A DNA stretch of 64,000 nt from Novosphingobium sp. JCM 18896 (GTDB lineage Bacteria; Pseudomonadota; Alphaproteobacteria; Sphingomonadales; Sphingomonadaceae), in contig NZ_JAPCZF010000012.1 in NCBI RefSeq assembly GCF_025938095.1, positions 1 to 64,000 of the forward strand, in the 5' to 3' direction. Below the pieces are notes generated by a model, which was not told the origin of the DNA, did not search any database, and worked only from the letters and a program-made list of their open reading frames with translations. Below, in pieces: positions 17,369 through 26,498 of this stretch. Both the position numbers and the translations under genes were made by a program. Numbering within the stretch: position 1 is the first letter of the stretch; each line of letters begins with the position of its first letter.

Positions 17369-17386
17369 GTCCCGTTCGGCGGGGAC
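17369..17386. promoter_or_regulatory. GTCCC-N8-GGGAC element F (upstream of TonB receptor gene)
   Basis: GTCCCGTTCGGCGGGGAC has 5-bp arms and is centred 135 bp upstream of the TonB-receptor ATG. It is the most distant member of the family from its gene, and its spacer is not symmetric. Confidence 0.5.
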
Positions 17387-17511
17387 AGACGCAAGCTCGG
17401 TGCAGGGCCTAGGCAAGATCACAGGATAAAGGCGACGTCCCTCTCGGGGATGAGGCTTCCGGCACGCGGTATCGCCCGTGTCGGCCAGGGAAGATTTGGG
17501 GAGGAAGCACT

Positions 17512-20064
17512 ATGTCTCGTACCGTTTTGAATCTCGACACGTTCGAAAGCGATTCGCCTGACGCCAGGAAGGTTGCGCTTAGCATCATCCAGTGTGCTGC
17601 CCGGGCAAGGTCACTGGCGATCTCGTCCACGTCGGTGCTGGCCCTCAGCTGCATGGCGCTGCCCTCGGTCGCTATCGCGCAGGACAGCTCCACGACATCG
17701 CCCTCCCCGGCCCTGACCGACAATACGCCGACGCAGGATACCGGTGAGATCGTCGTCACAGCCCAGAAGCGCTCCGAAGCAGCCAGCGACGTCCCCATGT
17801 CGATCACTGCGGCCACGGGAGATCAACTCACCCGCCTGGGTATTCGCGATACCGGGGACCTGGCCAAGCTTGTACCGGGCTTCGCCGCTGCGGAAAGCGG
17901 CGTCGGGACCCCCGTCTACTTTCTGCGCGGTATCGGTCTGTTCGAGTCCAGCCTTGCCGCCAAGCCGACCGTCGGCCTCTACATCGACGAGCAGCCGATC
18001 CCGTTTCCCGCGCTTTCGCTGGGCACGGCCTTCGACCTCGAGCGCGTTGAAGTGCTCAAAGGCCCTCAGGGCACGCTGTTCGGGCAGAACGCTACCGGCG
18101 GCGCCGTCAACTACATTGCCGCCAAGCCCACCGACACCTTCAAGGGTGGGTTCAACGCGAGCGTGGGGCGATTTGGCTGGGGCGACGTCTCGGCGTTTCT
18201 AAGCGGACCGATCAGCACGACTCTCAATGCGCGCATCGCGGTCAAGCACGACTTCGGCGGTGACTGGCAGCGCAGCTATACCCGCGATGAGGGTTTGGGA
18301 TCGCGCAATTTTACGCAGGGCCGTCTTCTGCTCGACTGGAACCCAGCCGACCGGCTCAAGGTCAGCCTCAACGTGAATGGCTTCATCAACAAGTCCGACA
18401 CGCAGGCAGCCCAGCTGGTCACGGTGTTCCAGGTCCGTCCGGCCATCCCGCCGATCCCCGCATTGCGGGCCTATCCGGTGAGCCCCGAAACACCGCGTGC
18501 GGCGGACTGGAGCAATTTCATTCCGCAAAAGCGCGATGACTGGATGTGGCAGGGCAATCTGCGTGCCGATTTCGACCTCACCGACGACATCACCTTCACC
18601 TCCCTGTCGTCCTATTCCAAGTACAAGCAGGCTTATGGCCAGGACACGGATGGAACGAGCCTGCAGGTCTTCGACTATTTCACCACGGGCCATGTCGAGA
18701 GTTTCAACCAGGAGCTGCGGTTGAATGGCAGGATCGGAGAAAAGGGGACCTGGCTGATCGGCGGGAACTACAGCAAGGACGATACCGACGAGCGCACGGA
18801 TCAATATTACGGCGACCAGACCAGCGCCCGTGTCTTTTCGCTCGTGCAGCCCGGTCCGGCAGGCCGCGTGCTCACCGCGCCGGAACTCCAGATTCTCTCG
18901 AGTATCGGCGCCAGCGTCCTTCCCGATGGCCGCGTTTCGCTTCCAGCCGGCAATCTCGTCCCGATCAAGGCTGACACGGATTTCGAGACCTATGCGGCCT
19001 TTGCCAACGCCGACTATGAAATTCTTCCCGGCGTGAAGATTCAGGGCGGTATCCGCTACACGAAGACCAAGGTCAATTTCGCGGGCTGCGCGATCAACGC
19101 GGGTAATCAAGTGTTCACCACCGGAACATTGCTTGGCAACGGCCAGCTTGTCGGGTCGGTGCCGGTGGAGGGCTGCGCCACCTTCGATGCCAACAATCGG
19201 CCGGTGCTCGCGGTCAAGCAGCTTGATGAAGACAACGTATCCTGGCGCGCCGGCATCGACTGGAAGATCGCTCCGGGACGGCTTGTCTACGCCAATGTCA
19301 GCCGGGGCTACAAGGCGGGCGGGTTTCCCCTCATTTCCGCAAACCGCGAGGTCCAATTCACACCGGTTACGCAGGAGTCGGTCACGGCCTACGAGGCCGG
19401 ATTCAAGCTCGAGGTGATACGCAACGTCCGGTTGGACGGTGCTGCATTCTACTACGACTACAAGGACAAGCAGCTGAAGGGCAGCAGAGTGGTGCCGGTG
19501 TTCGGTGCGCTGGAGGGCCTGGTCAACATCCCCAAATCCCGCGTCCAAGGGTTTGAGCTTCAGCTCATCGCCCGCCCCCTTGCCGGCCTTACCATCAATG
19601 CAGGTGGCACCCACATCTCCTCCAAGGTCACCCAATCGTACCAGAATTTCACGCCCTTCGGAGCGGTCGTGGACTTCAAGGGTCTCGACTTCCCCTATAC
19701 GCCCAAATGGCAGGGAAATTTCGATGCGGAGTATCGTTTTGCCGTGGGTGCATCGCTCGAAGCCTTTGTCGGATCGACCGTGACAGCGCGCAGCGGAACT
19801 CGGGGCGTCTTTCCGCGCGGGCCCTACACGGTGTCGGCCGTCAGTCCGACGTTGCCGAGCTCGGCGTTTGCTATCCCGGGCTTCACCCTGCTCGATCTGC
19901 GAGCGGGGATCGGCAACGCTGAAAACGGGTGGAGCCTGTCCATTTACGGGCGAAACGTCACCAACAAGTACTACCTGGTGTTCGCTGGCCGCCGCGGTGA
20001 TCAGGTCGTGCGAAAGACCGGCATGCCGGCGACCTACGGCGCGAGCGTCTCCTATCGCTTCTGA
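17512..20064 (+). CDS. TonB-dependent outer-membrane receptor
   Basis: This 850-residue outer-membrane transporter has a long N-terminal export region ending near SVAIAQ, TonB box GEIVVTAQKR, a plug domain (VYFLRGIG, DLERVEVLKGPQGTLFGQNATGGAVNY) and a beta-barrel ending in the aromatic SYRF typical of BamA recognition. It should import a large or hydrophobic substrate using TonB energy. It resembles the receptor at 53707-56100; both contain FYYDYKDKQL and VNIPKSRV. The start is followed by an unusually long N-terminus before the hydrophobic stretch. It precedes an MFS gene, giving an outer-then-inner membrane uptake pair. Confidence 0.93.
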   Translation: MSRTVLNLDTFESDSPDARKVALSIIQCAARARSLAISSTSVLALSCMALPSVAIAQDSSTTSPSPALTDNTPTQDTGEIVVTAQKRSEAASDVPMSITAATGDQLTRLGIRDTGDLAKLVPGFAAAESGVGTPVYFLRGIGLFESSLAAKPTVGLYIDEQPIPFPALSLGTAFDLERVEVLKGPQGTLFGQNATGGAVNYIAAKPTDTFKGGFNASVGRFGWGDVSAFLSGPISTTLNARIAVKHDFGGDWQRSYTRDEGLGSRNFTQGRLLLDWNPADRLKVSLNVNGFINKSDTQAAQLVTVFQVRPAIPPIPALRAYPVSPETPRAADWSNFIPQKRDDWMWQGNLRADFDLTDDITFTSLSSYSKYKQAYGQDTDGTSLQVFDYFTTGHVESFNQELRLNGRIGEKGTWLIGGNYSKDDTDERTDQYYGDQTSARVFSLVQPGPAGRVLTAPELQILSSIGASVLPDGRVSLPAGNLVPIKADTDFETYAAFANADYEILPGVKIQGGIRYTKTKVNFAGCAINAGNQVFTTGTLLGNGQLVGSVPVEGCATFDANNRPVLAVKQLDEDNVSWRAGIDWKIAPGRLVYANVSRGYKAGGFPLISANREVQFTPVTQESVTAYEAGFKLEVIRNVRLDGAAFYYDYKDKQLKGSRVVPVFGALEGLVNIPKSRVQGFELQLIARPLAGLTINAGGTHISSKVTQSYQNFTPFGAVVDFKGLDFPYTPKWQGNFDAEYRFAVGASLEAFVGSTVTARSGTRGVFPRGPYTVSAVSPTLPSSAFAIPGFTLLDLRAGIGNAENGWSLSIYGRNVTNKYYLVFAGRRGDQVVRKTGMPATYGASVSYRF

Positions 20065-20072
20065 TGGCCTAC

Positions 20073-20100
20073 ACCCGGCGGACGCTCGTGTCCGCCGGGT
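20073..20100 (+). terminator. Rho-independent terminator-like hairpin after TonB receptor gene
   Basis: Arms ACCCGGCGGAC and GTCCGCCGGGT pair perfectly (11 bp, 6-nt loop) 9 bp after the receptor stop. The T-run after it is short (GGGTTTGA), so it may attenuate rather than fully stop transcription into the MFS gene. Confidence 0.6.
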
Positions 20101-20144
20101 CGGGTTTGATCATGGCTGCCGATTGAGCAAGTGAGGTACGGTCG

Positions 20145-21485
20145 ATGTCAGAGCGAATTGTCGAAGCGACGGACGGCGCCGAGACCTCGCGGATCTATGT
20201 TTGGAGTATCCTGACTGTATTGATGCTGCTCAACGCGCTCAACTACGTCGATCGCCAGATTCTCGCCGTCCTAGTCGTACCGATCAAGGCCGAGTTGCAA
20301 TTGTCCAATACACAGATCGGCCTTCTCAGCGGCTTTGCCTTCGCGACATTTTACGCGATCTGCGGGATCCCGATCGCATGGCTCGCCGACCGCGGCAACC
20401 GGGTCTGGTTGTTGAGCGGTTGCCTCGCGATCTGGAGCGGCATGACAGCCCTGTGCGGCTCAGCCCAATCCTTTGGCCAGATGTTCCTCTTCCGTGTCGG
20501 CGTCGGGGTTGGCGAGGCCGGATGTTCCCCGGCCGCGCAGTCGCTGATTTCCGACTTCGTGCCGCGCGATCGTCGGGCGCTTGCCTTGAGCTTCTACTCG
20601 CTCGGCATTCCGGTGGGATCGTTCATTGGCCTCGCCCTCGGTGGAATTGTCGCTCAGACTTATGGGTGGCGTGCGGCGTTCATGGTCGTGGGCCTGCCCG
20701 GCCTGCTGATCGCGATCATGCTCCCGTTCATCGTTCGCGAACCCCGCCGCAATGCCATCGATCCCCAGGTACCGCCTCCGGTTATCGAGACCCTTCGCAC
20801 ATTGCTTCGAAGTCGGGCCTACGTTCACACCATGATCACCGGGTCCCTGACTTCGGTGCTCAATTTCGGAAGCGGCTATTTTCTAGGTTTCTTCTTCAAC
20901 GTCGTGCACGGCCGCTCGCTCGCCGAAACCGGCTTTCAGCTCGCGGTCGTCACCGGGCTTGGCTGGGCCATTGGCATCGGCCTTGGCGGATTGCTCGCAG
21001 ACAGGGCGCAAAAGGTCCACGCCAGCGGGCTCGGCCGTGTTCCCGCCTTCGCTCTTCTCATCGGCCTACCCTTTGCGATGGGCGGCTACTTCGTGGAGGA
21101 CGGCAACCTTGCCATGTTGCTGTTGCTGTTTCCGACTGCGCTCAACTCCGTATTCTTTGGTCCGGGCTACGCTATCGTCCAGGGCGTGGCGACGTCGAGG
21201 ACTCGCGCGATGTCGCTTGCGATCTTCATGCTTGTGGCCAACCTGATCGGCATCGGCCTGGGCCCGGCCTTCGTTGGCTGGCTCACTGACGCCTTGTCCA
21301 ACTACTTCCTGGGAACCGATTTCGCTCTGCGGTGTGCAGGCGCGGCCGGCGCGTTGTCCGCCTGTCATGCGGCGGAAGTCCAAGCCCGTCGATGGGCCCT
21401 AGCCCTGACCTCGCTGTTCGCGATCTGGGCGGCCTTCCACCTCTTTCGAGCGTCGCGGGCGCTGCCGGACGAGCTTGTCCACTAG
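20145..21485 (+). CDS. MFS transporter
   Basis: This 446-residue inner-membrane protein has about 12 hydrophobic segments and the cytoplasmic-loop motif WLADRGNRVW between TM2 and TM3. The opening LNYVDRQILAVLVVPIK is typical of spinster-like/ACS-type carriers, common in aromatic and terpenoid clusters of sphingomonads. It lies 80 bp after the TonB receptor gene and probably carries the imported compound or an acid intermediate across the inner membrane. The direction of transport is not evident. Confidence 0.92.
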   Translation: MSERIVEATDGAETSRIYVWSILTVLMLLNALNYVDRQILAVLVVPIKAELQLSNTQIGLLSGFAFATFYAICGIPIAWLADRGNRVWLLSGCLAIWSGMTALCGSAQSFGQMFLFRVGVGVGEAGCSPAAQSLISDFVPRDRRALALSFYSLGIPVGSFIGLALGGIVAQTYGWRAAFMVVGLPGLLIAIMLPFIVREPRRNAIDPQVPPPVIETLRTLLRSRAYVHTMITGSLTSVLNFGSGYFLGFFFNVVHGRSLAETGFQLAVVTGLGWAIGIGLGGLLADRAQKVHASGLGRVPAFALLIGLPFAMGGYFVEDGNLAMLLLLFPTALNSVFFGPGYAIVQGVATSRTRAMSLAIFMLVANLIGIGLGPAFVGWLTDALSNYFLGTDFALRCAGAAGALSACHAAEVQARRWALALTSLFAIWAAFHLFRASRALPDELVH

Positions 21486-21611
21486 AGCAGGAGAAGCAAA
21501 GTTGATGGCTCTTTACAGACCATTTGCGACGAATGCCGATCGCATCTCATGGAAGTGGGGAACCTGCGTCCCTCGCTTGCAGGGCGATGGTGGCCAGCTG
21601 AAGGAAAATGC

Positions 21612-23285
21612 ATGGCCCATGTGATCACCCAGGTGTGCTGCAACGACGGTGCCTGCGTCGACGTTTGCCCCGTGCAATGCATCCGGCCACGGCCGGATGA
21701 TCCCGAATACAGCAGCGCCGAACAACTCTATATCGATCCGAGCGCCTGCATCGATTGCGGTGTTTGCCAGGAGGCTTGCCCGGTCGGCGCCATCTATGCC
21801 GACTACGACTTGCCCGCGAAGTTCGAAGCCTATCCCGCGATCAATGCTGATCATTTTCGCGACAACCCAATAGAGGACTGGTCATTGCCGCCACTTCCGC
21901 AGGATCGGGCAATTGTCAGCAAAGGGAATTTGCGGGTCGCGATCATCGGCACGGGACCTTCCGCGTGCTATGCCGCAGCAGAGCTTCTCAAGGTCCCCGG
22001 GATCGAGCTCTCGATATTCGAACGCTTGCCGACGCCCTTCGGCCTGGTCCGATCAGGCGTCGCTCCCGACCACCAACAGACGAAGCTTTTCGCCGAGACG
22101 TTTGCTGACTTGCTGCATCACCCCGCTGTGCGCTGCTTTTTCAACGTCGAAGTCGGCCGAGATCTCTCGTTGTCGGAAGTCTTGAGCTGCCATCACGCGG
22201 TCGTCTATGCCGGCGGCGCTGCCGGCGACAAATCGCTCGGACTGCCCGGGGAGGATCTGCCCGGATCCCATTCCGCGCGCGAATTCGTCGCATGGTACAA
22301 TGGCCATCCAGATCATGCAGAGGCCTCCTTCGACCTTTCAGGCGAGCGAGCGGTCATCATCGGAAACGGAAACGTCGCGCTCGACGTAGCCCGCATGCTC
22401 GCCCAGCCCGTAGCGCGCTATGCGACCACCGACCTTGCCGATCATGCGCGCGAAGCCCTCGAGGGCAGCCTGATCCGTGAGGTCGTCGTTGCCGCGCGTC
22501 GCGGCGCGCACGAAGCGGCCTATTCGACAGGCGAACTGCTGGCTCTTTCCCAGTTGGACGACGTGATCTTGACCGGGCGCGCAGGGGATCTGCCTGCCGA
22601 TGATGCCCCTGTGACGGCGGTGCTTCGTGCAGCTGCGCGTGCGAGTGCAAGGCGCAAATGGGACGCCGTCTGCACATTTTCGAACTCTCGCCCCGGCTCG
22701 GCTTCCCGCCGGATCGCCTTGCGCTTTCTTATGAGCCCCATGGAAATCCTTGGATCCGACCGAGTAGAAGCCGTCCGGTTCGCGCGCCATCGACTTGTTC
22801 TGGCGGATGGCCAAGTGGCGAGGGAGCCGACGGGCGAGATCGAGACCATCGCGACTAAGCTTGTAATCCGGGCCGCGGGCTATCGCGGGGAGCCAGTACC
22901 TGGTCTGCCCTTCGACGACGTGCGCGGTGTGATACCTAACCGCGGCGGGCGAGTTTGGAACTTGAGCGCGGGCGAGCCGCTCGCAGGGCTTTACGTTGCT
23001 GGCTGGATCAAGCGGGGACCGAGCGGGCTCATAGGCACCAACCGAGCCTGCTCCCGCGAAACGACGACAGCCCTCCTCGATGATTTTTCGACCGGACGTC
23101 TGACGCGCGCGGTAACAACGCCTGATGAGCTCGACGGACTGTTGCGAGCGCGAGGCGTCGCGCCGCTTGATGTCCAGGCGTGGTCGCGCGTCGATGCCGC
23201 AGAACGCGCGGCCGGCGCGGCACTGAATCGTCCGCGGAGCAAATTCGTGCGTGTGACGGATATGCTCGCTTCGGCGACAACTTAG
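21612..23285 (+). CDS. Ferredoxin / ferredoxin-NADP+ reductase fusion (FprA-type)
   Basis: This 557-residue protein has an N-terminal bacterial ferredoxin domain (residues 1-70) with clustered cysteines (CCNDGACVDVCPVQC and CIDCGVCQEACPVG), consistent with a 7Fe or 8Fe ferredoxin. An adrenodoxin-reductase-like flavoprotein follows, with FAD motif IIGTGPSACYAA, NADP motif IIGNGNVALDVARML and C-terminal GWIKRGPSGLIGTNR. It passes electrons between NADPH and iron-sulfur proteins. ATG 21612 has AAGGA upstream and begins exactly at the ferredoxin domain. The molybdoenzyme gene starts 26 bp after its stop, which suggests a dedicated redox pair; it could also serve the P450. Confidence 0.92.
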   Translation: MAHVITQVCCNDGACVDVCPVQCIRPRPDDPEYSSAEQLYIDPSACIDCGVCQEACPVGAIYADYDLPAKFEAYPAINADHFRDNPIEDWSLPPLPQDRAIVSKGNLRVAIIGTGPSACYAAAELLKVPGIELSIFERLPTPFGLVRSGVAPDHQQTKLFAETFADLLHHPAVRCFFNVEVGRDLSLSEVLSCHHAVVYAGGAAGDKSLGLPGEDLPGSHSAREFVAWYNGHPDHAEASFDLSGERAVIIGNGNVALDVARMLAQPVARYATTDLADHAREALEGSLIREVVVAARRGAHEAAYSTGELLALSQLDDVILTGRAGDLPADDAPVTAVLRAAARASARRKWDAVCTFSNSRPGSASRRIALRFLMSPMEILGSDRVEAVRFARHRLVLADGQVAREPTGEIETIATKLVIRAAGYRGEPVPGLPFDDVRGVIPNRGGRVWNLSAGEPLAGLYVAGWIKRGPSGLIGTNRACSRETTTALLDDFSTGRLTRAVTTPDELDGLLRARGVAPLDVQAWSRVDAAERAAGAALNRPRSKFVRVTDMLASATT

Positions 23286-23311
23286 TCGCGAAGAGGGAAG
23301 GCAACAAGAAG

Positions 23312-25594
23312 ATGAGCCGTCACGACGCCAATATCGCTTACCGCACCTGTCCTTTGTGCGAGGCGACCTGTGGCCTTCGGATCGAGCAGACCCACACCGG
23401 AACCCGTGTCACGGGCGACAGCCGCGATCCTATGAGCCGAGGCTACCTTTGTCCCAAGGGTGCTTCACTCGTTCGCTCGGACGAAGATCGGGACAGGATT
23501 GAGCAACCCTTGATCCGAGACCGCGCGAGCGGCGAGCGCCGCGCGGCTTCGTGGGAAGAAGCCTTCCATCTGATCGACCGCGCGCTCAAGCCGATCCGCG
23601 AGGGGGGCGATCCCGATGCCCTTGCCTTCTATTACGGTTCGGGAATCGCTCACACCATCGCGAACGTTTACTACGGCCTGCTCGCTGGATCGATGCCGAC
23701 GAACAACCTCTTCGGATCCAGCACGGTCGACCAAGCTCCCAAACAAGTCGCCTGCGCCTTGATGTTCGGACATCCGATGTCGATTCCGATACCCGACATC
23801 GACCATGGCGACTATCTTCTGATCCTCGGCGCAAACCCCGCTCAGTCCAATGGCAGTCTGTTCACAGCGCCAGGTCTGGCGAACAGGATTCGGCGCCTGC
23901 GGCAACGTGGTGGCCGGGTCGTCGTCGTCGATCCGCGGCGTACCGACACGGCCGAGATCGCCGATGAGCATGTCTTCATCCGCCCCGCGGGGGATGCTCT
24001 TTTTCTCGCTGGCATGCTCAATACGCTGTTTGCCGAGCAGCTTGTGAATTTGCGCGAGGCGACGCCGCACGTCGAAAGCCTCGCCGAGCTCCAAAAATGT
24101 CTGGAGGCGTTCACGCCCGAACGTGTCGCTCAAGCCTGCGGCGTTCCGGCCCCCACCATACGAAGGCTGGCACGCGATATCGCCGCAGCGCCGTCGGCAG
24201 CGGTGTACGGCCGGCTCGGGACGACGACCCAGGAATTCGGCACGCTCGCGAGCTGGATGATCGATCTCGTCAACATCCTGACGGGCAACCTCGATCGCCG
24301 CGGCGGAGTGATGTTCCCTCTGGCCGCGGTTGCGCAAGCCAACAGCCGCCTCCTCGGCCGACAGCTTCCACATCGACTGTTTGGTCCCCCTACCCGCGTG
24401 CGCGGCGCTCCATCGGTCAGCATCGTGCGGGGTTTCGAACGCCCTGCCGTCACTCTCGCCGAAGAAATCGAGACGCCGGGTCGAGGAAGGATCCGCGCGC
24501 TCATTACCGTAGGCGCCAATCCCGTACTCACTAGGCCCAACAGCGCGCGCCTCAAACACGCGCTAACCTCGCTGGACTTCATGGTCAGCATCGACCCTTA
24601 CCTCAATGAGACGACGCGGTTCGCCGACGTCCTACTGCCGTCGCCGCCCGATCTCGCAAAGGAGCATTATCCGGCGACCTACATGCAATGGTCGACACGC
24701 AATCAGGCACGATGGACGCCGCGCAGTCGCCCGTTGCGTGAGAACGAAAGATGCGATTCCGAAATATACCTGCGCCTGGCCAACATCCTTCGCGGCGCGG
24801 GTGCGGATGCCGACCCGTGGGACCTCGATCAGTCCTACGTCGAGAGCTTGGTCGACGAAGCCATCTCGCAGGAGGGGCATCGTCTGTTTGGCCGCGCCCG
24901 GGACGACATTCTGGCGCAGCTAGGTCCGCGGCGTGGGGTACAGCGCATTCTCGACTTCTATCTGCGATCGGGCCCTTATGGCGACGCCTTCGAATCCGGC
25001 CGCGACGGCTTGACGTTCACGGCGCTCGAGAACGCTACCCATGGGATCGATCTTGGTCCGCTGCAACCGCGTCTGCCCGAGATACTATCAACGCCCAGCG
25101 GCAAGATCGAACTCGCCCCCGATGTCCTGGTCGACGATCTTGCCCGTCTTTCCGAGGCGCTCGACCGGCATGTCGATGGGCTGCTCCTCGTGGGGCGCAG
25201 GCACATGCGTTCCAACAACTCATGGATGCACAACGTGGATTCGCTGATGCGCGGCAAGGATCGCTGCACCCTGCAGATCAATCCCGTCGATGCGGCGATG
25301 CGAGGGGTGGAATCGGGGGATATCGCCAGGGTCAGCAATGATCTGGGCGAGCTTTTGATCGAGGTGGAGGAAACCGAGACGATCATGCCCGGCGTGATCA
25401 GCATACCTCATGGATTTGGCCATGACGATCCCGAAACGCGCATGGACAGGGCCAAGCTCAGGCCCGGTGGCAATGTAAACCTGCTCGTTCCCGACGATGG
25501 TTGTGACCCGCTTTCGGGCAACGCGATCCTCAGCGGGGTGGAAGTGGAAGTGACCCTCGCCGCACCTGTGCCTCATTCGAGCACCGGCTCCTGA
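23312..25594 (+). CDS. Molybdopterin (bis-PGD) oxidoreductase
   Basis: This 760-residue enzyme of the DMSO-reductase superfamily has an N-terminal [4Fe-4S] motif C13-x2-C16-x3-C20-x26-C47, large molybdopterin-binding domains, and a C-terminal dinucleotide-binding domain (MRSNNSWMHNVDSL, RVSNDLGELLIEVEE, SIPHGFGHDDPETRMDRAKLRPGGNVN). It has no twin-arginine signal, so it is cytoplasmic. The expected Mo-ligand region (NNLFGSSTVDQ) has no Cys, unlike formate dehydrogenases, so Ser or another ligand is possible. With the ferredoxin/FNR encoded upstream it could reduce, dehydrogenate or hydroxylate a catabolic intermediate. A convergent crotonase gene follows. Confidence 0.9.
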   Translation: MSRHDANIAYRTCPLCEATCGLRIEQTHTGTRVTGDSRDPMSRGYLCPKGASLVRSDEDRDRIEQPLIRDRASGERRAASWEEAFHLIDRALKPIREGGDPDALAFYYGSGIAHTIANVYYGLLAGSMPTNNLFGSSTVDQAPKQVACALMFGHPMSIPIPDIDHGDYLLILGANPAQSNGSLFTAPGLANRIRRLRQRGGRVVVVDPRRTDTAEIADEHVFIRPAGDALFLAGMLNTLFAEQLVNLREATPHVESLAELQKCLEAFTPERVAQACGVPAPTIRRLARDIAAAPSAAVYGRLGTTTQEFGTLASWMIDLVNILTGNLDRRGGVMFPLAAVAQANSRLLGRQLPHRLFGPPTRVRGAPSVSIVRGFERPAVTLAEEIETPGRGRIRALITVGANPVLTRPNSARLKHALTSLDFMVSIDPYLNETTRFADVLLPSPPDLAKEHYPATYMQWSTRNQARWTPRSRPLRENERCDSEIYLRLANILRGAGADADPWDLDQSYVESLVDEAISQEGHRLFGRARDDILAQLGPRRGVQRILDFYLRSGPYGDAFESGRDGLTFTALENATHGIDLGPLQPRLPEILSTPSGKIELAPDVLVDDLARLSEALDRHVDGLLLVGRRHMRSNNSWMHNVDSLMRGKDRCTLQINPVDAAMRGVESGDIARVSNDLGELLIEVEETETIMPGVISIPHGFGHDDPETRMDRAKLRPGGNVNLLVPDDGCDPLSGNAILSGVEVEVTLAAPVPHSSTGS

Positions 25595-25654
25595 AGGCGC
25601 ATAAGATCTTGGTGGCCGGCGCCGCTCGTGGATGACCGTGCCGTCGCCCGGCCA

Positions 25655-26386
25655 TCAGCGTCGACCATATTTCGCGATGCCTTCGCACGCCCCCTTAGTT
25701 CCAAAGACGTAAGCCAGGCTCGATGTCACGTGCGGCCAGGCCGATGGCTCCTGTGCATTGAGGAAGCGCTTCATTTCGGCCAGCGCGGTGCCGGATCGCT
25801 GCGCCATGGTCTTTGCAATGTGGGCAGCTTCTTCGACCGCAAGGCCGGGCGCAACCACCTTGTTGACAAGCCCCGCATGGAGAGCCTCGTCCGCATCCAA
25901 GGTTTCGCCGGTGAGCGCCATGTACTTGATAACGTGAAGGCTAACATGGCTGCTGCCCCTGACGAGCCCCGGACCAGGCATAAAGCCGGCTTTGATCTCT
26001 GGCAGGCCGAAGCGCGAGGTCGAATCCGCAATAACTATATCTGCCATCATGGTTAGTTCGCAGCCACCTCCCAGTACATATCCGTGCACCGCCGCTATCA
26101 CCGGCTTCGTACAGGCTTCCACTGCGATCATTGCGCTATTGATTGAGGTCATTACACGGTGGCGGTCCTCGGCGTCGGCTAAGTCTCCGAACGAGGTGAT
26201 ATCGGCGCCCGTGCAAAAGCTCGGCCCCTTTCCTTTCAGGATGACCGCCGCGGCTGACGCATCGGCGATTGCTCGCGCGATCAGATCAGGCAGAGCCTGC
26301 CACGCATCAAGTCGCAAAGCGTTGTGCTTTTCCGGCCGGTTCAATGTCAGCCAGGCCGCCCCTTCGCGTATCTCATAGTCGATCAA
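25655..26386 (-). CDS. Enoyl-CoA hydratase/isomerase
   Basis: This crotonase-fold enzyme has both catalytic glutamates: one in GGGCELTMMAD and one in GLPEIKAGF. It should hydrate an enoyl-CoA. I chose TTG 26386, preceded by GGGAGC, giving the family-typical start (M)IDYEIREGAAWLTLNRPEKHNAL. The in-frame ATG at 26431 has no ribosome-binding site and abuts the palindrome at 26435-26450, whose TTGACT half (26438 to 26433) would act as a -35 box, so that ATG would lie upstream of the transcript start. It is monocistronic and divergent from the epimerase-like gene. Confidence 0.88.
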   Translation of the reverse strand: MIDYEIREGAAWLTLNRPEKHNALRLDAWQALPDLIARAIADASAAAVILKGKGPSFCTGADITSFGDLADAEDRHRVMTSINSAMIAVEACTKPVIAAVHGYVLGGGCELTMMADIVIADSTSRFGLPEIKAGFMPGPGLVRGSSHVSLHVIKYMALTGETLDADEALHAGLVNKVVAPGLAVEEAAHIAKTMAQRSGTALAEMKRFLNAQEPSAWPHVTSSLAYVFGTKGACEGIAKYGRR

Positions 26387-26434
26387 TGCCAGCGCTCCCT
26401 TCGCCGTCAGCGATGCTATCGCTCCAGCCATCAG

Positions 26435-26450
26435 TCAACATTAATGTTGA
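26435..26450. promoter_or_regulatory. TCAAC-N6-GTTGA operator 1 (crotonase / epimerase divergent promoter)
   Basis: TCAACATTAATGTTGA is a perfect 16-bp palindrome in the short region between two divergent genes. Its outer bases give TTGACT towards the crotonase gene and TTGATA (26447-26452) towards the epimerase-like gene. It is one of eight copies in the right half. Confidence 0.75.
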
Positions 26451-26498
26451 TAGAATGCCCCCGGCTGGTAAGAGGAGATGCGATATAGGGGAATGACG

